Positions 34,779 through 45,135 of a DNA stretch of 64,000 nucleotides are shown here, in pieces. The DNA lies in assembly GCA_016712405.1 (NCBI GenBank), contig JADJRD010000003.1, positions 672,501-736,500 of the forward strand, given 5' to 3'. A model generated the notes under the pieces. It was not told the DNA's origin. It worked only from the letters and a program-made list of their open reading frames with translations, and did not search any database. The position numbers and the translations under genes were made by a program. Positions within the stretch are counted from its first letter, which is position 1, and every line of letters begins with the position of its first letter. Origin of the DNA: Cellvibrio sp. (GTDB lineage Bacteria > Pseudomonadota > Gammaproteobacteria > Pseudomonadales > Cellvibrionaceae).

Positions 34779-35798
34779 TTACGGACGATAAGGATCAATC
34801 GTAACTATGCTACCATCTTCACGATAAGTGATTTCAGTCATCTTCACTGAACGCAAGTGAGTAATGCCTTCTGACAACACTGAATCGTGATAGAACAAAT
34901 AAGTTTTGCCTTCATAATCACAAATGGAATGGTGACTTGTCCAACCAATCACCGGATTCAAAATGCGACCGCGATAAGTGAAAGGACCGTAAGGATTATC
35001 ACCAGTGGCGTAACACAAAAAATGTGTATTGCCGGTTGAGTAAGAGAAGTAGTAAGTGCCGTTGTGTTTGTGCATCCAGGAAGCTTCGAAGAAACGACGA
35101 CTGTAATCACAGGCTACAAATTCTTTACCTTCTTCATCCAGAATAATCACTTCGCGTGGGGCTTCGGCGAACTCTTTCATGTCATCCGTTAAACGAGCAA
35201 CGCGTGGTGCAAGCGCTGGTTCTTGATCTTTAGGTTCTTCATTTTTTTCGTTGTAAACATTATTGCGGTATTTTTGTAATTGACCGCCCCAAATGCCGCC
35301 GAAATACATGTAGTAATTGCCATCGTTATCTTCAAACACAGCTGGGTCGATTGAGTAGCTTGCCTTAATTGCTTCGGGTTCTGGCTTAAACGGGCCAACC
35401 GGTGAATCACCAATCGCCACACCAATTTGGAAAATACCGTTTTTGCGTTTTGCTGGAAAATAAAAATAATATTTTCCATTTTTGTGTGCAGCATCAGGCG
35501 CCCACATTTGACGTTCTGCCCAGGCTACATCTTTAACATGCAGTGCAACGCCGTTATCAACCGCAGGGCTGTCAGGGCTATCCATGGAAATCACATGGTA
35601 GTCCTGCATATCAAAGTGGTCGCCGTTGTCGTTAAACGGAACGCCCGCTTCGATATCGTGTGATGGATAAATATAAATCTTGCCGTTAAACACATGGGCT
35701 GATGGGTCAGCGGTAAAAATGTGTTCAACCAGCGGTTGCGAAATCGCACGGGATTTTAAATTTGCCACTACAGAAGCGGGTAGTTTTTCTTCAGCCAT
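34779..35798 (-). CDS. GH43-family glycoside hydrolase
   Basis: 339 residues, a single five-bladed-propeller GH43 domain without signal peptide, so cytoplasmic. The three catalytic carboxylates are visible: Asp base in HIFTADPSAHVF, pKa-modulating Asp in YSIDPAVFEDNDG and acid Glu in RRFFEASWMHKHNGTYYF. Other family segments are YIYPSHD and MWAPDAAHKNGKYYFYFPAK. GH43 acts on arabinoxylan, arabinan or xylo-oligosaccharide side chains; this length suits a beta-xylosidase or arabinofuranosidase. It lies 31 bp downstream of the symporter gene, giving an import-and-cleave operon. Confidence 0.9.
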   Translation of the reverse strand: MAEEKLPASVVANLKSRAISQPLVEHIFTADPSAHVFNGKIYIYPSHDIEAGVPFNDNGDHFDMQDYHVISMDSPDSPAVDNGVALHVKDVAWAERQMWAPDAAHKNGKYYFYFPAKRKNGIFQIGVAIGDSPVGPFKPEPEAIKASYSIDPAVFEDNDGNYYMYFGGIWGGQLQKYRNNVYNEKNEEPKDQEPALAPRVARLTDDMKEFAEAPREVIILDEEGKEFVACDYSRRFFEASWMHKHNGTYYFSYSTGNTHFLCYATGDNPYGPFTYRGRILNPVIGWTSHHSICDYEGKTYLFYHDSVLSEGITHLRSVKMTEITYREDGSIVTIDPYRP

Positions 35799-35829
35799 AA
35801 AATAGTCTCAATAAAAGTCGATCAAAAAA

Positions 35830-37296
35830 TTAATTGCCTGCAGCTTTACGACGGTCACTTAACTCGGTTTCGATTTGGGTTTCCATTTTCTTGTTGATGG
35901 GATAGAAGAACATCAACACACAGATAACAAAGAAAGGAATGGACGCATAGAGACTCACAATCAGTTTGATACCTTCAACGGTTTCATCTGCTTGAATCGC
36001 TACACCACGTTGGTAGCCATAAGCGGCAAGTAAGCTCAGCAAAACACCTGAACCTATAGTCAAACCACCCTTCAAGCCAAGAATCATCGCCGAGAAAATA
36101 ATAGCGGTAGCACGACGGAAGTTTTTCCACTCAGAGAAGTCGGCCACATCCGCAATCATCGCCCAGAGTAATGGAATGGTTACACCGTAGGTAAAGCCGT
36201 GAAGAATTTGTGAGACAAACATAAAACCTATGGCATCTTTCGGAATCATGATGAAAATTAAAACAAAGAGTGTAGAGATAAACAAACCTATAGCGAAAAC
36301 ATTACGTTTACCGAAACGATCAGCGAGTGGTTTGGAGAATGCGATTCCCAAAATCATCATTAATATGCCAGAGCCGTTAAACAATCCGAATGCGGAGGCA
36401 TCAGGTTCTTTAGGCCATTTAAAATTGGGCCAAACACTTTGAATGTTCGCAATTAATTGTGTAAATCCAATTGTGTCAAAGAATTGTGTTAATGCTTGAG
36501 TGTCTGCGTAGTATTTAAAATAATAAACGTAAGCACCACCTTTCAGCGCAAGAGTGATAAACAAAAGCACAACTGAAATCAGCATCACGACCCAAGGCCA
36601 ATTGTTTAGCAGGTCAGAAATATCTTGTCTGATAGAGTTATCAGACTTCTTCGGTTGCATTCTTTCTTTAGTTGTTAGAAAGGTGATTACAAAACAAATC
36701 AAACTAGCAACTGCAAAAATTTGCATGACTTTTTCGAAACCAACTGCTTCGTCGCCGTCACCCATCACCAATACCAATGGGCGCAACAGGGCTTGGATAA
36801 TAAACTGAGCAACCATCACCGCCACAAAACGGTAGCTGGAAAGGCTGTTTCGTTCCGCCATATTGCCGGTTACTACACCACTCATAGCAGAGTAAGGAAG
36901 GTTGTTGGCGGTATAGAGTGACATCAGCAATAAAAGAGTGGTGAAGGCATAAATAAGTTTGCCGGTGTCACCAAGATTAGGCGTACTGAACGTCAGGAAA
37001 ATCAAGACTGCAAAAGGCACAGAAGAGAATAATACCCAAGGGCGATAACTGCCCCAACGAGTACGGGTGCGGTCAGCGAGTATGCCGATAATCGGCGCAA
37101 GAAAAACACCTCCAAGCAAGCCGCAGGTGGTAATAACCCATTGCGCTTTATCAGCTGGTAATCCGTAGACGTCAGTGTAGTAATAAGCAATAAAGGTGAC
37201 GAAGGTCTGAAACACCAGGTTAGCCGCCAAATCACCCAGGCTGTAACCCACTTTTTCAACGACCGATAATTTTTGATTTGCAGTAGATGTATTCAT
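35830..37296 (-). CDS. GPH-family sugar:cation symporter
   Basis: 488 residues with twelve membrane helices. The family signatures of MelB/XynP-type carriers are present: KVGYSLGDLAANLVFQTFV in helix I, and GILADRTRTRWGSYRPWVLF in the helix II-III loop. A cytosolic loop of about 45 residues (FNGSGILMM region) separates parts of the C-terminal half. It probably imports the oligosaccharide processed by the GH43 encoded next. An upstream region with repeated palindromes separates it from the divergent STN gene. Confidence 0.9.
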   Translation of the reverse strand: MNTSTANQKLSVVEKVGYSLGDLAANLVFQTFVTFIAYYYTDVYGLPADKAQWVITTCGLLGGVFLAPIIGILADRTRTRWGSYRPWVLFSSVPFAVLIFLTFSTPNLGDTGKLIYAFTTLLLLMSLYTANNLPYSAMSGVVTGNMAERNSLSSYRFVAVMVAQFIIQALLRPLVLVMGDGDEAVGFEKVMQIFAVASLICFVITFLTTKERMQPKKSDNSIRQDISDLLNNWPWVVMLISVVLLFITLALKGGAYVYYFKYYADTQALTQFFDTIGFTQLIANIQSVWPNFKWPKEPDASAFGLFNGSGILMMILGIAFSKPLADRFGKRNVFAIGLFISTLFVLIFIMIPKDAIGFMFVSQILHGFTYGVTIPLLWAMIADVADFSEWKNFRRATAIIFSAMILGLKGGLTIGSGVLLSLLAAYGYQRGVAIQADETVEGIKLIVSLYASIPFFVICVLMFFYPINKKMETQIETELSDRRKAAGN

Positions 37297-37452
37297 TGTT
37301 ATCTATCTTCTATTGGGCGGCAGTACCCCAAGGCTGCCAGTACATCGTTGATTCCGCCCTTTGGGGTAATTGGTTTGGGCAGATCATTTTTATACTTCCG
37401 TAAGGCTCGGCAATATACACAAATGAGCAGAAAAAAACTGCCCCGACTGGTT

Positions 37453-37555
37453 AAATGCCGACCAAATAGTCAAAATTAATATTAGTCCCGATATAAATAG
37501 TAATTGTCACTTAAGTAATCATCCCGAAAACGGCATAATGCCGGCCAAATTATCA
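37453..37555. promoter_or_regulatory. Repeated candidate operators between symporter and STN genes
   Basis: AAATGCCGACCAAATAGTCA (37453-37472) and AATGCCGGCCAAATTATCA (37537-37555) are near-identical direct repeats. The second is fused to a palindrome, CGGCAT-a-ATGCCG (37531-37543). Placed between divergent sugar-use genes, they are likely sites for a shared regulator. Confidence 0.5.
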
Positions 37556-37577
37556 CCAGAATAAACAGATCAGGACT

Positions 37578-38075
37578 ATGAGATTTCCTATAGGTTGCAT
37601 CCCCCTGCTGGTTTTTATCTTTATGGGGACAAGCCAAGTTTCCGCAGAAGTTAGCACTCAACGCTTTGACTTGCCCAAACAATCCTTACAAAACGCGCTG
37701 ATTGAATTTGGATTACAGGCGAAAGTCACTCTTTTGGTGGATCAGGAACTGATTCAAGGCCAAACCATGACTCCGGTGAAAGGCGCCTTTTCGATAGACA
37801 ATGCTTTGAAACAATTATTATCTAAGACTGATCTGGATTTTACATATTTACAAAAATCCAATGCTTATTTATTGGTAAGGCGCCCAACAAAAACTGAAGC
37901 ATCCGCAACTTCTATTACAGAGATTTTCCCTGCGCAGCCATCAATTGAAGAAATTAATGTGGTTGGCCGATTAAATTACCCACTCCGATATAACACTGTT
38001 ACCAACACACAATTACACAGTGGTATGTCTTATTTTGATTCTGCGCGTTTCCTTAACGGTGCTCACGCTGGGTAA
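37578..38075 (+). pseudogene. STN domain of a truncated TonB-dependent receptor
   Basis: 165 codons. Signal peptide (MRFPIGCIPLLVFIFMGTSQVSA), then an STN secretin/TonB N-terminal domain (FDLPKQSLQNALIEFGLQAK; VKGAFSIDNALKQLLSKTDL; FTYLQKSNAYLLVRR), then PSIEEINVVGRLNYPLRY. That last stretch is where a TonB box and plug normally begin. The plug and beta barrel are missing and the frame ends 40 codons later. It is a 5' remnant of an outer-membrane receptor, probably for the same saccharide as the divergent symporter and GH43. Confidence 0.75.
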
Positions 38076-38129
38076 TTATGCAAAGATTCTATTGAAAAAG
38101 CCATAAGGTTCCAAATCGTTGTTTTTTTT

Positions 38130-38490
38130 ATGAAAATATTCAGCATTCCTATGGCTTTCTTTGTTAGTTTTTTCTCTCATTCGACTCAAGCTTGTACTAT
38201 GCCAATCATTAAAATTACTATTACCGACGAAACTGCCGATGTTAATGTTATTCAGGTTACGTTGATGATCAATTACGTTTATCAAAATCCAGGCGGCGTG
38301 GTGTCGTTTTGAAGAAATTGATTTTCCTCCAAATGCCGATTGGACTCATGGATTGAAAATTGAAGGTGGCGATATGGAGAGGTATTTGGTTGTATAACCA
38401 AAGAGTTATTTGTCGCGCTTGAATTATCAAGTAAAACCCAGCTTTCATATTACAAATCTGGAAGAATTTAATCTCTTGATCGGATTGTGA
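38130..38490 (+). pseudogene. Broken small secreted protein
   Basis: Starts MKIFSIPMAFFVSFFSHSTQ (signal peptide) and reads to YVYQNPGGVVSF, then a stop at 38312. With one base added it continues RFEEIDFPPNADWTHGLKIE, reaching TAA near 38397. After that stop the same frame again reads YLSRLNYQVKPSFHITNLEE. The parts make one protein of about 118 residues interrupted twice. Not recognised. Confidence 0.4.
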
Positions 38491-38506
38491 AAAATGAGTG
38501 TTTGTC

Positions 38507-38935
38507 ATGATGATTAAATCTACTGATTGGACAACTGATTGCGAAGCTTTAATAAATATTCGCGAAAAAGTTTTCATTCAAGAACAAAACGTCAGTCTTG
38601 CCGATGAGTGGGATGATAAAGATGAATCAGCCACACATTTTTTAGCATCACTCGAAAATAGCGAAGCCATAGCCTGTGCACGTGTGTTGCAAGAAAATAA
38701 TCTTTTTCATATAGGGCGTGTTGCAGTACTTGCTGAATACCGTAACCAAACTATTGGTCGTCAGCTTATGCAGTTTATCCTGCGTTGGTGTCAACAACAG
38801 AAACCGGATTTTAAAATTTATTTGCACGCGCAAACCAGCCGCATCACTTTTTATGAATATTTAGGTTTTGTGGCAGAAGGCGACGTGTTTATGGATGCGG
38901 GAATTGAACACATTGAAATGTGGCTCAAACCCTAA
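38507..38935 (+). CDS. GNAT-family N-acetyltransferase
   Basis: About 142 residues. INIREKVFIQEQNVSLADEWD is the N-terminal signature of ElaA/YjcF-type GNATs. The acetyl-CoA-binding segment is IGRVAVLAEYRNQTIGRQLM (R/Q-x-x-G-x-G/A, here QTIG). YEYLGFVAEGDVFMDAGIEH closes the domain. ATG 38507 and 38510 are both possible; the longer GTG start is less likely. The acceptor substrate cannot be read from sequence. Confidence 0.85.
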   Translation: MMIKSTDWTTDCEALINIREKVFIQEQNVSLADEWDDKDESATHFLASLENSEAIACARVLQENNLFHIGRVAVLAEYRNQTIGRQLMQFILRWCQQQKPDFKIYLHAQTSRITFYEYLGFVAEGDVFMDAGIEHIEMWLKP

Positions 38936-38998
38936 TCTTACTACTGCGAAGATCTTGATCTGGGGCGGATTCAGACCCGCCCAACATTTGTCGTTTTT

Positions 38999-39793
38999 TT
39001 AACAAGGGCTCAAACTACTGGCCGCTTTACCAACAGCATTCAGTAATAAATTGATAATTTCTGTTGTAACACGTGCGCGATTAAAGCTTATGTCGCATAG
39101 AAATAAAAATACGACTATCAGGTAGACGACAAAACCATAGCCGATGTAATCATTGTAGATAATGGTAAAAAACCAATTTTGCTCAAATAAATAAAAATAT
39201 GAACACAAAATGGTCGATACAAACAAAAGGCTTGCTGGAAAAAATAAATGTTGTATAGCTTTTGGTTTTAATAGTGATATCAAAAGCATCAGAGAAAATA
39301 CAACCAGATTCGAACCTAAAAATATCCGGATATCGAGAGTTAGCTGAGTAACTATATCCATATATTTTGCGCGGCTAAATTCAATAAGGTGTTGTCTTTG
39401 TATTTCCAATGGACTCAATTGGGATAAAAACCCCGCTTCAAATTTCTTTTCCCATTTTTTGCGACATTCACAATCAAGGTTGCGTAGTTTGGCCAGTTCA
39501 TTAGCCAGAATGGCAGGTAACTCGGCTTTTAATTGCGATTTGATTTGTTCTATATCGGCATCGGTTTTAGCCAGCATCTCTTTGGCTCTATCTCCGAGTA
39601 GTTGTTCCAGCTTGCTACTTTTTGGTATTTGAATAGCCTCTATCTTCTGATTGGCTTCATTACCAATTTTCCATTCAATAAATCCACTGGTTGATTTTTC
39701 AATCAGGCTGGCATCAAGAAATGTGATCACAAACAAAGGTGCGAACAGTAATATTCCAAAAAAGCTAAAGAGTCGTAATGTTATTTTTTGCAT
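38999..39793 (-). CDS. Multi-pass membrane protein of unknown function
   Basis: 264 residues. One N-terminal helix (FSFFGILLFAPLFVITFLDA), then a periplasmic, partly coiled-coil segment of about 110 residues with a CEC motif (LDCECRKKWEKK), then three further helices. The large middle segment rich in Leu, Lys and Glu suggests oligomerisation. Not recognised. Confidence 0.6.
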   Translation of the reverse strand: MQKITLRLFSFFGILLFAPLFVITFLDASLIEKSTSGFIEWKIGNEANQKIEAIQIPKSSKLEQLLGDRAKEMLAKTDADIEQIKSQLKAELPAILANELAKLRNLDCECRKKWEKKFEAGFLSQLSPLEIQRQHLIEFSRAKYMDIVTQLTLDIRIFLGSNLVVFSLMLLISLLKPKAIQHLFFPASLLFVSTILCSYFYLFEQNWFFTIIYNDYIGYGFVVYLIVVFLFLCDISFNRARVTTEIINLLLNAVGKAASSLSPC

Positions 39794-39815
39794 GTTTAAT
39801 CCTTGAAAAATTTAT

Positions 39816-39887
39816 GTAGGTTGGGCAGCAATGCCCAACAATATTCTTTGATCGAAATCCAGTGTTGGGCATTACTGCCCTACCTAC
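39816..39887. repeat. Palindromic extragenic repeat, copy 1 (72 bp)
   Basis: GTAGGTTGGGCAGCAATGCC near one end and its reverse complement near the other end (…GCCCTACCTAC) form a large inverted repeat. Each arm itself can fold (GTTGGG...CCCAAC). It sits exactly between two minus-strand genes. Same family as 41229 and 56627. Confidence 0.8.
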
Positions 39888-39888
39888 A

Positions 39889-40308
39889 TTATTGCAACGT
39901 ACAAACTTCAATTCCGTAATTCCCACCTTTGAATTCCGTTTCATAATAATATTTTTTAAATGTCCATTTGCCGTCTTTGGTTTTTGTAAAACGCGCAATA
40001 CCGGTGCCGTAATCTTTGGGTTCGGGATTGGTTAATGCGAAATTAATTCCCATCACGTCATTTTCTGATGCCGCTTGCCCGAGATAAATTCCGTATTCCG
40101 GTACGTCCAATTTGAATTCATAAGCCCCGTAAATACCTGTGCTTTGCTCGGGAACCAATGTGAGCGCAACAAAACCCGTATAAGGCCCTTCATGACTGTC
40201 CTCACCCGTGCAGTTGTAAACACCGGAGTAGTCTGCGCCTGTGTAGGGTTCTTTGGCGAAGCATAGGTTGGTGATGAGTAGAAGAAATATTAAGGCTGAG
40301 TTTCGCAT
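39889..40308 (-). CDS. Small secreted protein
   Basis: 139 residues with signal peptide MRNSALIFLLLITNLCFAKE. The mature protein (GADYSGVYNCTGEDSHEGPY, FVALTLVPEQ, TKTKDGKWTFKKYYYETEF) looks like a compact beta-rich domain with two Cys (YNC, VCTLQ) that may form a disulfide. Similar 'YSG-x-Y-x-C-x-G-x-D' starts occur in uncharacterised Gammaproteobacterial proteins. Function unknown. Confidence 0.6.
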   Translation of the reverse strand: MRNSALIFLLLITNLCFAKEPYTGADYSGVYNCTGEDSHEGPYTGFVALTLVPEQSTGIYGAYEFKLDVPEYGIYLGQAASENDVMGINFALTNPEPKDYGTGIARFTKTKDGKWTFKKYYYETEFKGGNYGIEVCTLQ

Positions 40309-40437
40309 GATGGGTTTCTCTTGGTAAGGGTTTGAATTTAGATTAGTATCTGCAGTATTTAAACAATTGAATGCCTTGATAATACTTGAAAATTAAAGTG
40401 ATCGATATCTCAAATTTGGTTTGTTTGGAGGGGCGTG

Positions 40438-41232
40438 ATGAGCTCATATGATTGCGTTGCTCCCATTTCTTGGGATGTGTTACATCAGCGAATTTTACCG
40501 TCATGGTGTGCAGTGTTAGAGGGAAATATAGATTGCATTGATTTTTGCGAAGAGTTTATTCCTAACTATCGAGAGGAATTTCTGGATCCGGAGCGTTATA
40601 GTTGGAAAAAATTGCCAAAAGGTTATTTAAAAAATATTGATTGGAAGATGGGATCTATATTGAATGCAAATCAGATTCGGAATAGTGATTCGCATTTGGA
40701 GTTAGAGAAACTTGGAATAGCAGATTTTGGTACATATTTAATTCAATATGCTTGTAAATCTACAGCATGCGCTATTCGAGGTGATAAACAGAAGACAGAT
40801 GTATATTTTGCAGAAAGTTTTTATGGCTATTGGGACGAAACAGATTTTCAAGTTGCTGGTACAAAAAGCTATTATGAGTTTTTAAAAACAGTTTTCCATG
40901 TCGAGTGGAATCCTGATAAGCACGTGCTTATACACAAAGCAAAAGAAAATGTTCCATTAGAGTTAATACAGCTGTTGGGTAATTTGTTTTTGGGGTTGCG
41001 ATCATTTCCAGGAGTGCGAGTTATTGAAGGTAATTGGCAATGGCCTTCTTATGACGATAATTTAATTCAAGGATATCTCACGCCGAAAGAAGTCAAGGAT
41101 TTGTTACCGTTTTTAGAGTTTGTAACGAATTCTAGTGAACTTGATGATGAGACTTTCCCTATGTTTGTGGATCGTGCTCACAAAGCTTCAATTATTGGAC
41201 TTGGATTGATAACATTTCACGCCGGTTTGTAG
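40438..41232 (+). CDS. Hypothetical cytoplasmic protein (264 aa)
   Basis: 264 residues, acidic and rich in Trp and Tyr (MSSYDCVAPISWDVLHQRIL; FYGYWDETDFQVAGTKSYYE; YLTPKEVKDLLPFLEFV). No signal peptide or membrane helix. The layout resembles immunity-like or DUF1877-type proteins, but I cannot assign it. ATG 40438 is preferred over GTG 40435 (SD GGAGG). Confidence 0.55.
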   Translation: MSSYDCVAPISWDVLHQRILPSWCAVLEGNIDCIDFCEEFIPNYREEFLDPERYSWKKLPKGYLKNIDWKMGSILNANQIRNSDSHLELEKLGIADFGTYLIQYACKSTACAIRGDKQKTDVYFAESFYGYWDETDFQVAGTKSYYEFLKTVFHVEWNPDKHVLIHKAKENVPLELIQLLGNLFLGLRSFPGVRVIEGNWQWPSYDDNLIQGYLTPKEVKDLLPFLEFVTNSSELDDETFPMFVDRAHKASIIGLGLITFHAGL

Positions 41233-41357
41233 GTTGGGGTGTAAACCCCAACGTGACCATCTTTGAATTTACAATCAGAAAATAAAATATGCGCATTGAC
41301 TTGGAAGAGCCAATTTTTTATCCGGGTGCGAAATGTTGGGGTTTGACCCCAACCTAC
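41229..41357. repeat. Palindromic extragenic repeat, copy 2 (129 bp)
   Basis: Starts GTAGGTTGGGGTGTAAACCC and ends with GGGGTTTGACCCCAACCTAC, with an unrelated 80-bp centre. It overlaps the stop of the preceding gene and ends two bases before the metH stop, so it lies between two convergent genes. Confidence 0.8.
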
Positions 41358-41358
41358 A

Positions 41359-44300
41359 TCAAACACTCGGATCGTAAGCTAACACCGGACTCAACCATTT
41401 TTCAATCTCTTCCACACTAACACCTTTCCGTTTCGCTAAACTCTCGACCTGATCTTTCTCAATTTTATCTGTATTGAAATATTTCGCTTCGGGGTGTGAG
41501 AAATACCAACCTGAAACAGCGGCGGTTGGCAGCATGGCGAAGTGTTCGGTTAGGGTGATGCCGGTATTTTTTTCGGCGTCTAATAATTTAAACAGTTGTG
41601 TTTTTTCAGTGTGATCCGGGCAGGCTGGGTAGCCTGGGGCGGGGCGGATGCCTTTGTAGGATTCTTTGATTAAATCTTCGTTCGATAAACTTTCTTCGCG
41701 GTCGTAGCCCCAGAATTCTTTTCTGACACGTTGGTGTAAATGTTCGGCGAAGGCTTCGGCTAAACGGTCGGCTAAAGCTTTTACCATAATGCTGTTGTAA
41801 TCATCGCCGTTGTTTTGATATTCCTTGGCCAATTCTTCTGCGCCGATTCCTGCTGTCACAGCGAAGCCGCCGATATAATCGGTTTTGCCGGTTTCTTTAG
41901 GTGCGACAAAATCTGCGAGTGAATAATGGGGTTTGTTTTCCATGCCTTGTTTTAAATGTTGCTGACGAATGTGATGCAGCGTGGAAATTTGTTTTCCATC
42001 TTTATCGTAAACCGCAATATCATCATGATCGACAGTATTGGCAGGCCAGAAGCCAATTACGCCGTTGGCTTGAATTAATTTCTCGTCGATTAATTTGCGC
42101 AGCATTTTTTGTGCGTCATCAAATAAATTTCGTGCGGCTTCACCGACAACTTCGTCGTTTAGAATTTTTGGATATTTTCCGGCTAAATCCCAGCTGATAA
42201 AGAAGGGCGTCCAGTCGATATATTCCACTAAAGTATTTAAATCATAATTTTCAAACACTTTAATACCGGTGAATGCGGGTTTGGGTGGAGTGTAATTATC
42301 CCAATCGAGTTTTAAGCCTTTTTCAATCGCATCAGGATAGCTGCGTACCAAACCGCGCGGTTTGCGATTGGCGTTGCGTTCGCGGACTTCAACATATTCC
42401 TGTTTTAAATCCGCTACAAATTTGGGGCGCAATTCATCGGACAATAAAGTGCTGGCAACACCCACTGCACGCGAAGCATCGGCAACATAAACGACTTGGT
42501 TGAGTTTAAATACAGGATCAATTTTTACCGCTGTGTGCGCTTTGGATGTGGTGGCACCACCGATCATTAAAGGTTTATTAATGCCACGACGTTCCATTTC
42601 GCGTGCAACAAATACCATTTCATCCAGCGAGGGTGTAATCAAACCCGAAAGACCAATAATGTCACAGTTTTGTTCGATAGCTGTGTCGAGAATTTTGTCG
42701 CAAGGCACCATCACGCCCAAATCTACAACTTCAAAGTTATTACATTGCAAGACTACGCCGACAATATTTTTACCAATATCATGCACATCGCCTTTTACGG
42801 TCGCCATTAAAATTTTGCCGTTGGGTTTTGAGGCTTCGGTTTTTTCGGCTTCGATAAAAGGTTGTAAATAAGCGACAGACTGTTTCATCACGCGTGCGGA
42901 TTTCACCACTTGTGGTAAAAACATTTTCCCCGCACCGAATAAATCGCCTACCACATTCATGCCATCCATTAACGGACCTTCAATTACATCCAATGGGCGT
43001 GGATAAAACTGACGCGCTTCTTCTGTGTCCGCTTCAATAAAAGTCGATATGCCTTTTACCAACGCATGTTCAATTCGTTTATTGATAGGCAATGAACGCC
43101 ATTCTTCATCTTCTTTTTTATCGCTACTGCTGCCATCGCCGCGATATTTTTCAGCAATTTCCAAAAGCGATTCAGTTGCACCTGAGTGACGATTTAAAAT
43201 CACGTCTTCGACTTTATCTTTTAATTCTTTTGGCAAATCATCATAAAGCGCAAGTTGCCCTGCGTTGACAATTCCCATATTCATGCCGGCTTTAATCGCG
43301 TAATACAAAAATACCGAGTGAATGGCTTCGCGAACGGGATTATTACCGCGGAACGAAAATGACACGTTAGACACACCACCGCTGACACCTGCGTGTGGCA
43401 AGTTTGTGCGAATCCAGCGCGTGGCTTCGATAAAATCCACAGCGTAATTATTGTGATCATCAATACCAGTGGCGACCGCAAAAATATTCGGATCGAAAAT
43501 AATATCTTCCGGTGGGAAATTTAATTTATCGACTAATGTGCGATAGGACCTTTCGCAAATTTCTTTTTTGCGCGCCATGGTATCGGCTTGGCCTTTTTCA
43601 TCAAACGCCATTACCACAACCGCTGCGCCGTAACGCATACACAATTTGGCTTTGTGTAAAAACTCTTCTTCACCTTCTTTTAGTGAAATGGAGTTAACAA
43701 TAGGTTTGCCTTGAATGCATTTTAATCCGGCTTCAATCACTTCCCATTTGGAGGAGTCCACCATAATGGGCACACGCGCAATATCCGGCTCGCCTGCAAT
43801 TAAATTTAAAAACCTGACTATGGCTTTTTCGGCATCCAACATGCCTTCGTCCATATTGATGTCGATCACTTGCGCACCGTTTTGAACTTGCTCCAAGGCC
43901 ACTTCCAATGCGGTGGTGTAATCCTCATCGACAATTAATTTTTTAAATTTGGCGGAACCGGTAACGTTACAACGTTCACCGACGTTAACAAATAAAGAAT
44001 CTTTGGTGATTGTAAAAGGTTCCAGACCTGATAAACGACAAGCGACTTCTATTTCCGGAATTTTTCTGGGCGGATATTTTTTACAGCATCGGCAATCGCT
44101 TTAATATGCGCAGGTGTAGTACCGCAACAGCCGCCGATAATATTTAAAAATCCACTGGCTGCGAATTCTTCAACAATCGCCACCATTTCTTGCGCGGTTT
44201 GATCGTATTCACCAAATTCATTCGGTAATCCGGCGTTGGGGTGCGCGCTGACAAAACAATTGGCGATGCGCGACATTTCCTGCACATATTGACGCAATTC

Positions 44301-45086
44301 TTTTGCGCCCAATGCGCAGTTCAAACCCATAGTGAGTGGTTTGGCGTGTGCAAGTGAATTATAAAAAGCTTCTGTGGTTTGGCCTGATAATGTACGGCCT
44401 GATGCATCAGTAATGGTGCCAGAAATCATAATCGGTAATTCGTAACCCCCGCCGTTACCATCAAGAGCATCAAAGTATTGTTTGACGGCAAATACGGCGG
44501 CTTTGGCATTGAGCGTATCAAAAATGGTTTCAATTAAAATTAAATCAGCACCACCATTGACTAGTCCTCCCAAGGCTTCCACATAATTTTCAACCAATTG
44601 ATCAAAGGTTACATTACGTTTTGCAGGGTCATTCACGTCTGGAGAAATCGAACAGGTGCGACTAGTAGGACCAAGCACGCCTGCAACAAATCGCGGTTTG
44701 CTCGAATCGTTTTCAGTGAATTCATCACACAAATCACGCGCCAATTTTGCTGATGCAAAATTTAATTCATACACCAAGTCTTCCATGTCGTAATCGGCCA
44801 TGGAAATACGGGTGGAATTAAAGGTGTTGGTTTCGAGAATATCGGCACCGGCTTCCAGATAAGCCCTTTGGATTTCGCTGATCACTTGGGGTTTGGTAAT
44901 TGAGAGCAAGTCGTTATTGCCGGCAATATCCATGTGATAGTCTGCAAATCGCTCACCACGGTAATCCGCTTCTTTTAATTTATAACTTTGAATCATAGTG
45001 CCCATGCCGCCATCCAAAATCAGAATGCGTTGGCGAATGGCTTGGTGAAGTGCGGAAAGTCGGGTTTGCAGTGCAGTTGGAGTCAT
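41359..45086 (-). CDS. metH: Cobalamin-dependent methionine synthase MetH, one frame break
   Basis: About 1,240 residues when joined, the normal length. The first frame (45086-44049) holds the homocysteine-binding domain (ILDGGMGTMIQSYKL; GGCCGTTPAHI zinc site). It breaks at an A6 run near 44087; one more A gives AVKKYPPRKIPEIEVACRLS. The second frame gives the pterin domain (DINMDEGMLDAE), the B12 domain (VKGDVHDIGKNIVGVVL, the D-x-H-x-x-G cobalt-ligand motif) and the activation domain (RPAPGYPACPDHTEK). The reaction is homocysteine plus methyltetrahydrofolate to methionine. An upstream hairpin at 45112 may be regulatory. Confidence 0.93.
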
Positions 45087-45111
45087 GGAAAACCTATATC
45101 TGTCGGATGTG

Positions 45112-45135
45112 CTATATCAAAAAATCTTGATATAG
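45112..45135 (-). promoter_or_regulatory. Inverted repeat in the metH leader
   Basis: CTATATCAA-aaaatc-TTGATATAG: perfect 9-bp arms, 26 bp upstream of the metH start. It could be an operator (for example of a MetR- or MetJ-like factor) or an RNA hairpin; the sequence is not a SAM or cobalamin riboswitch. Confidence 0.4.

Noticed and set aside
39765..39998. 77-codon minus-strand frame across the extragenic repeat
   Set aside because: Overlaps the palindromic repeat and the end of a secreted-protein gene in another frame.
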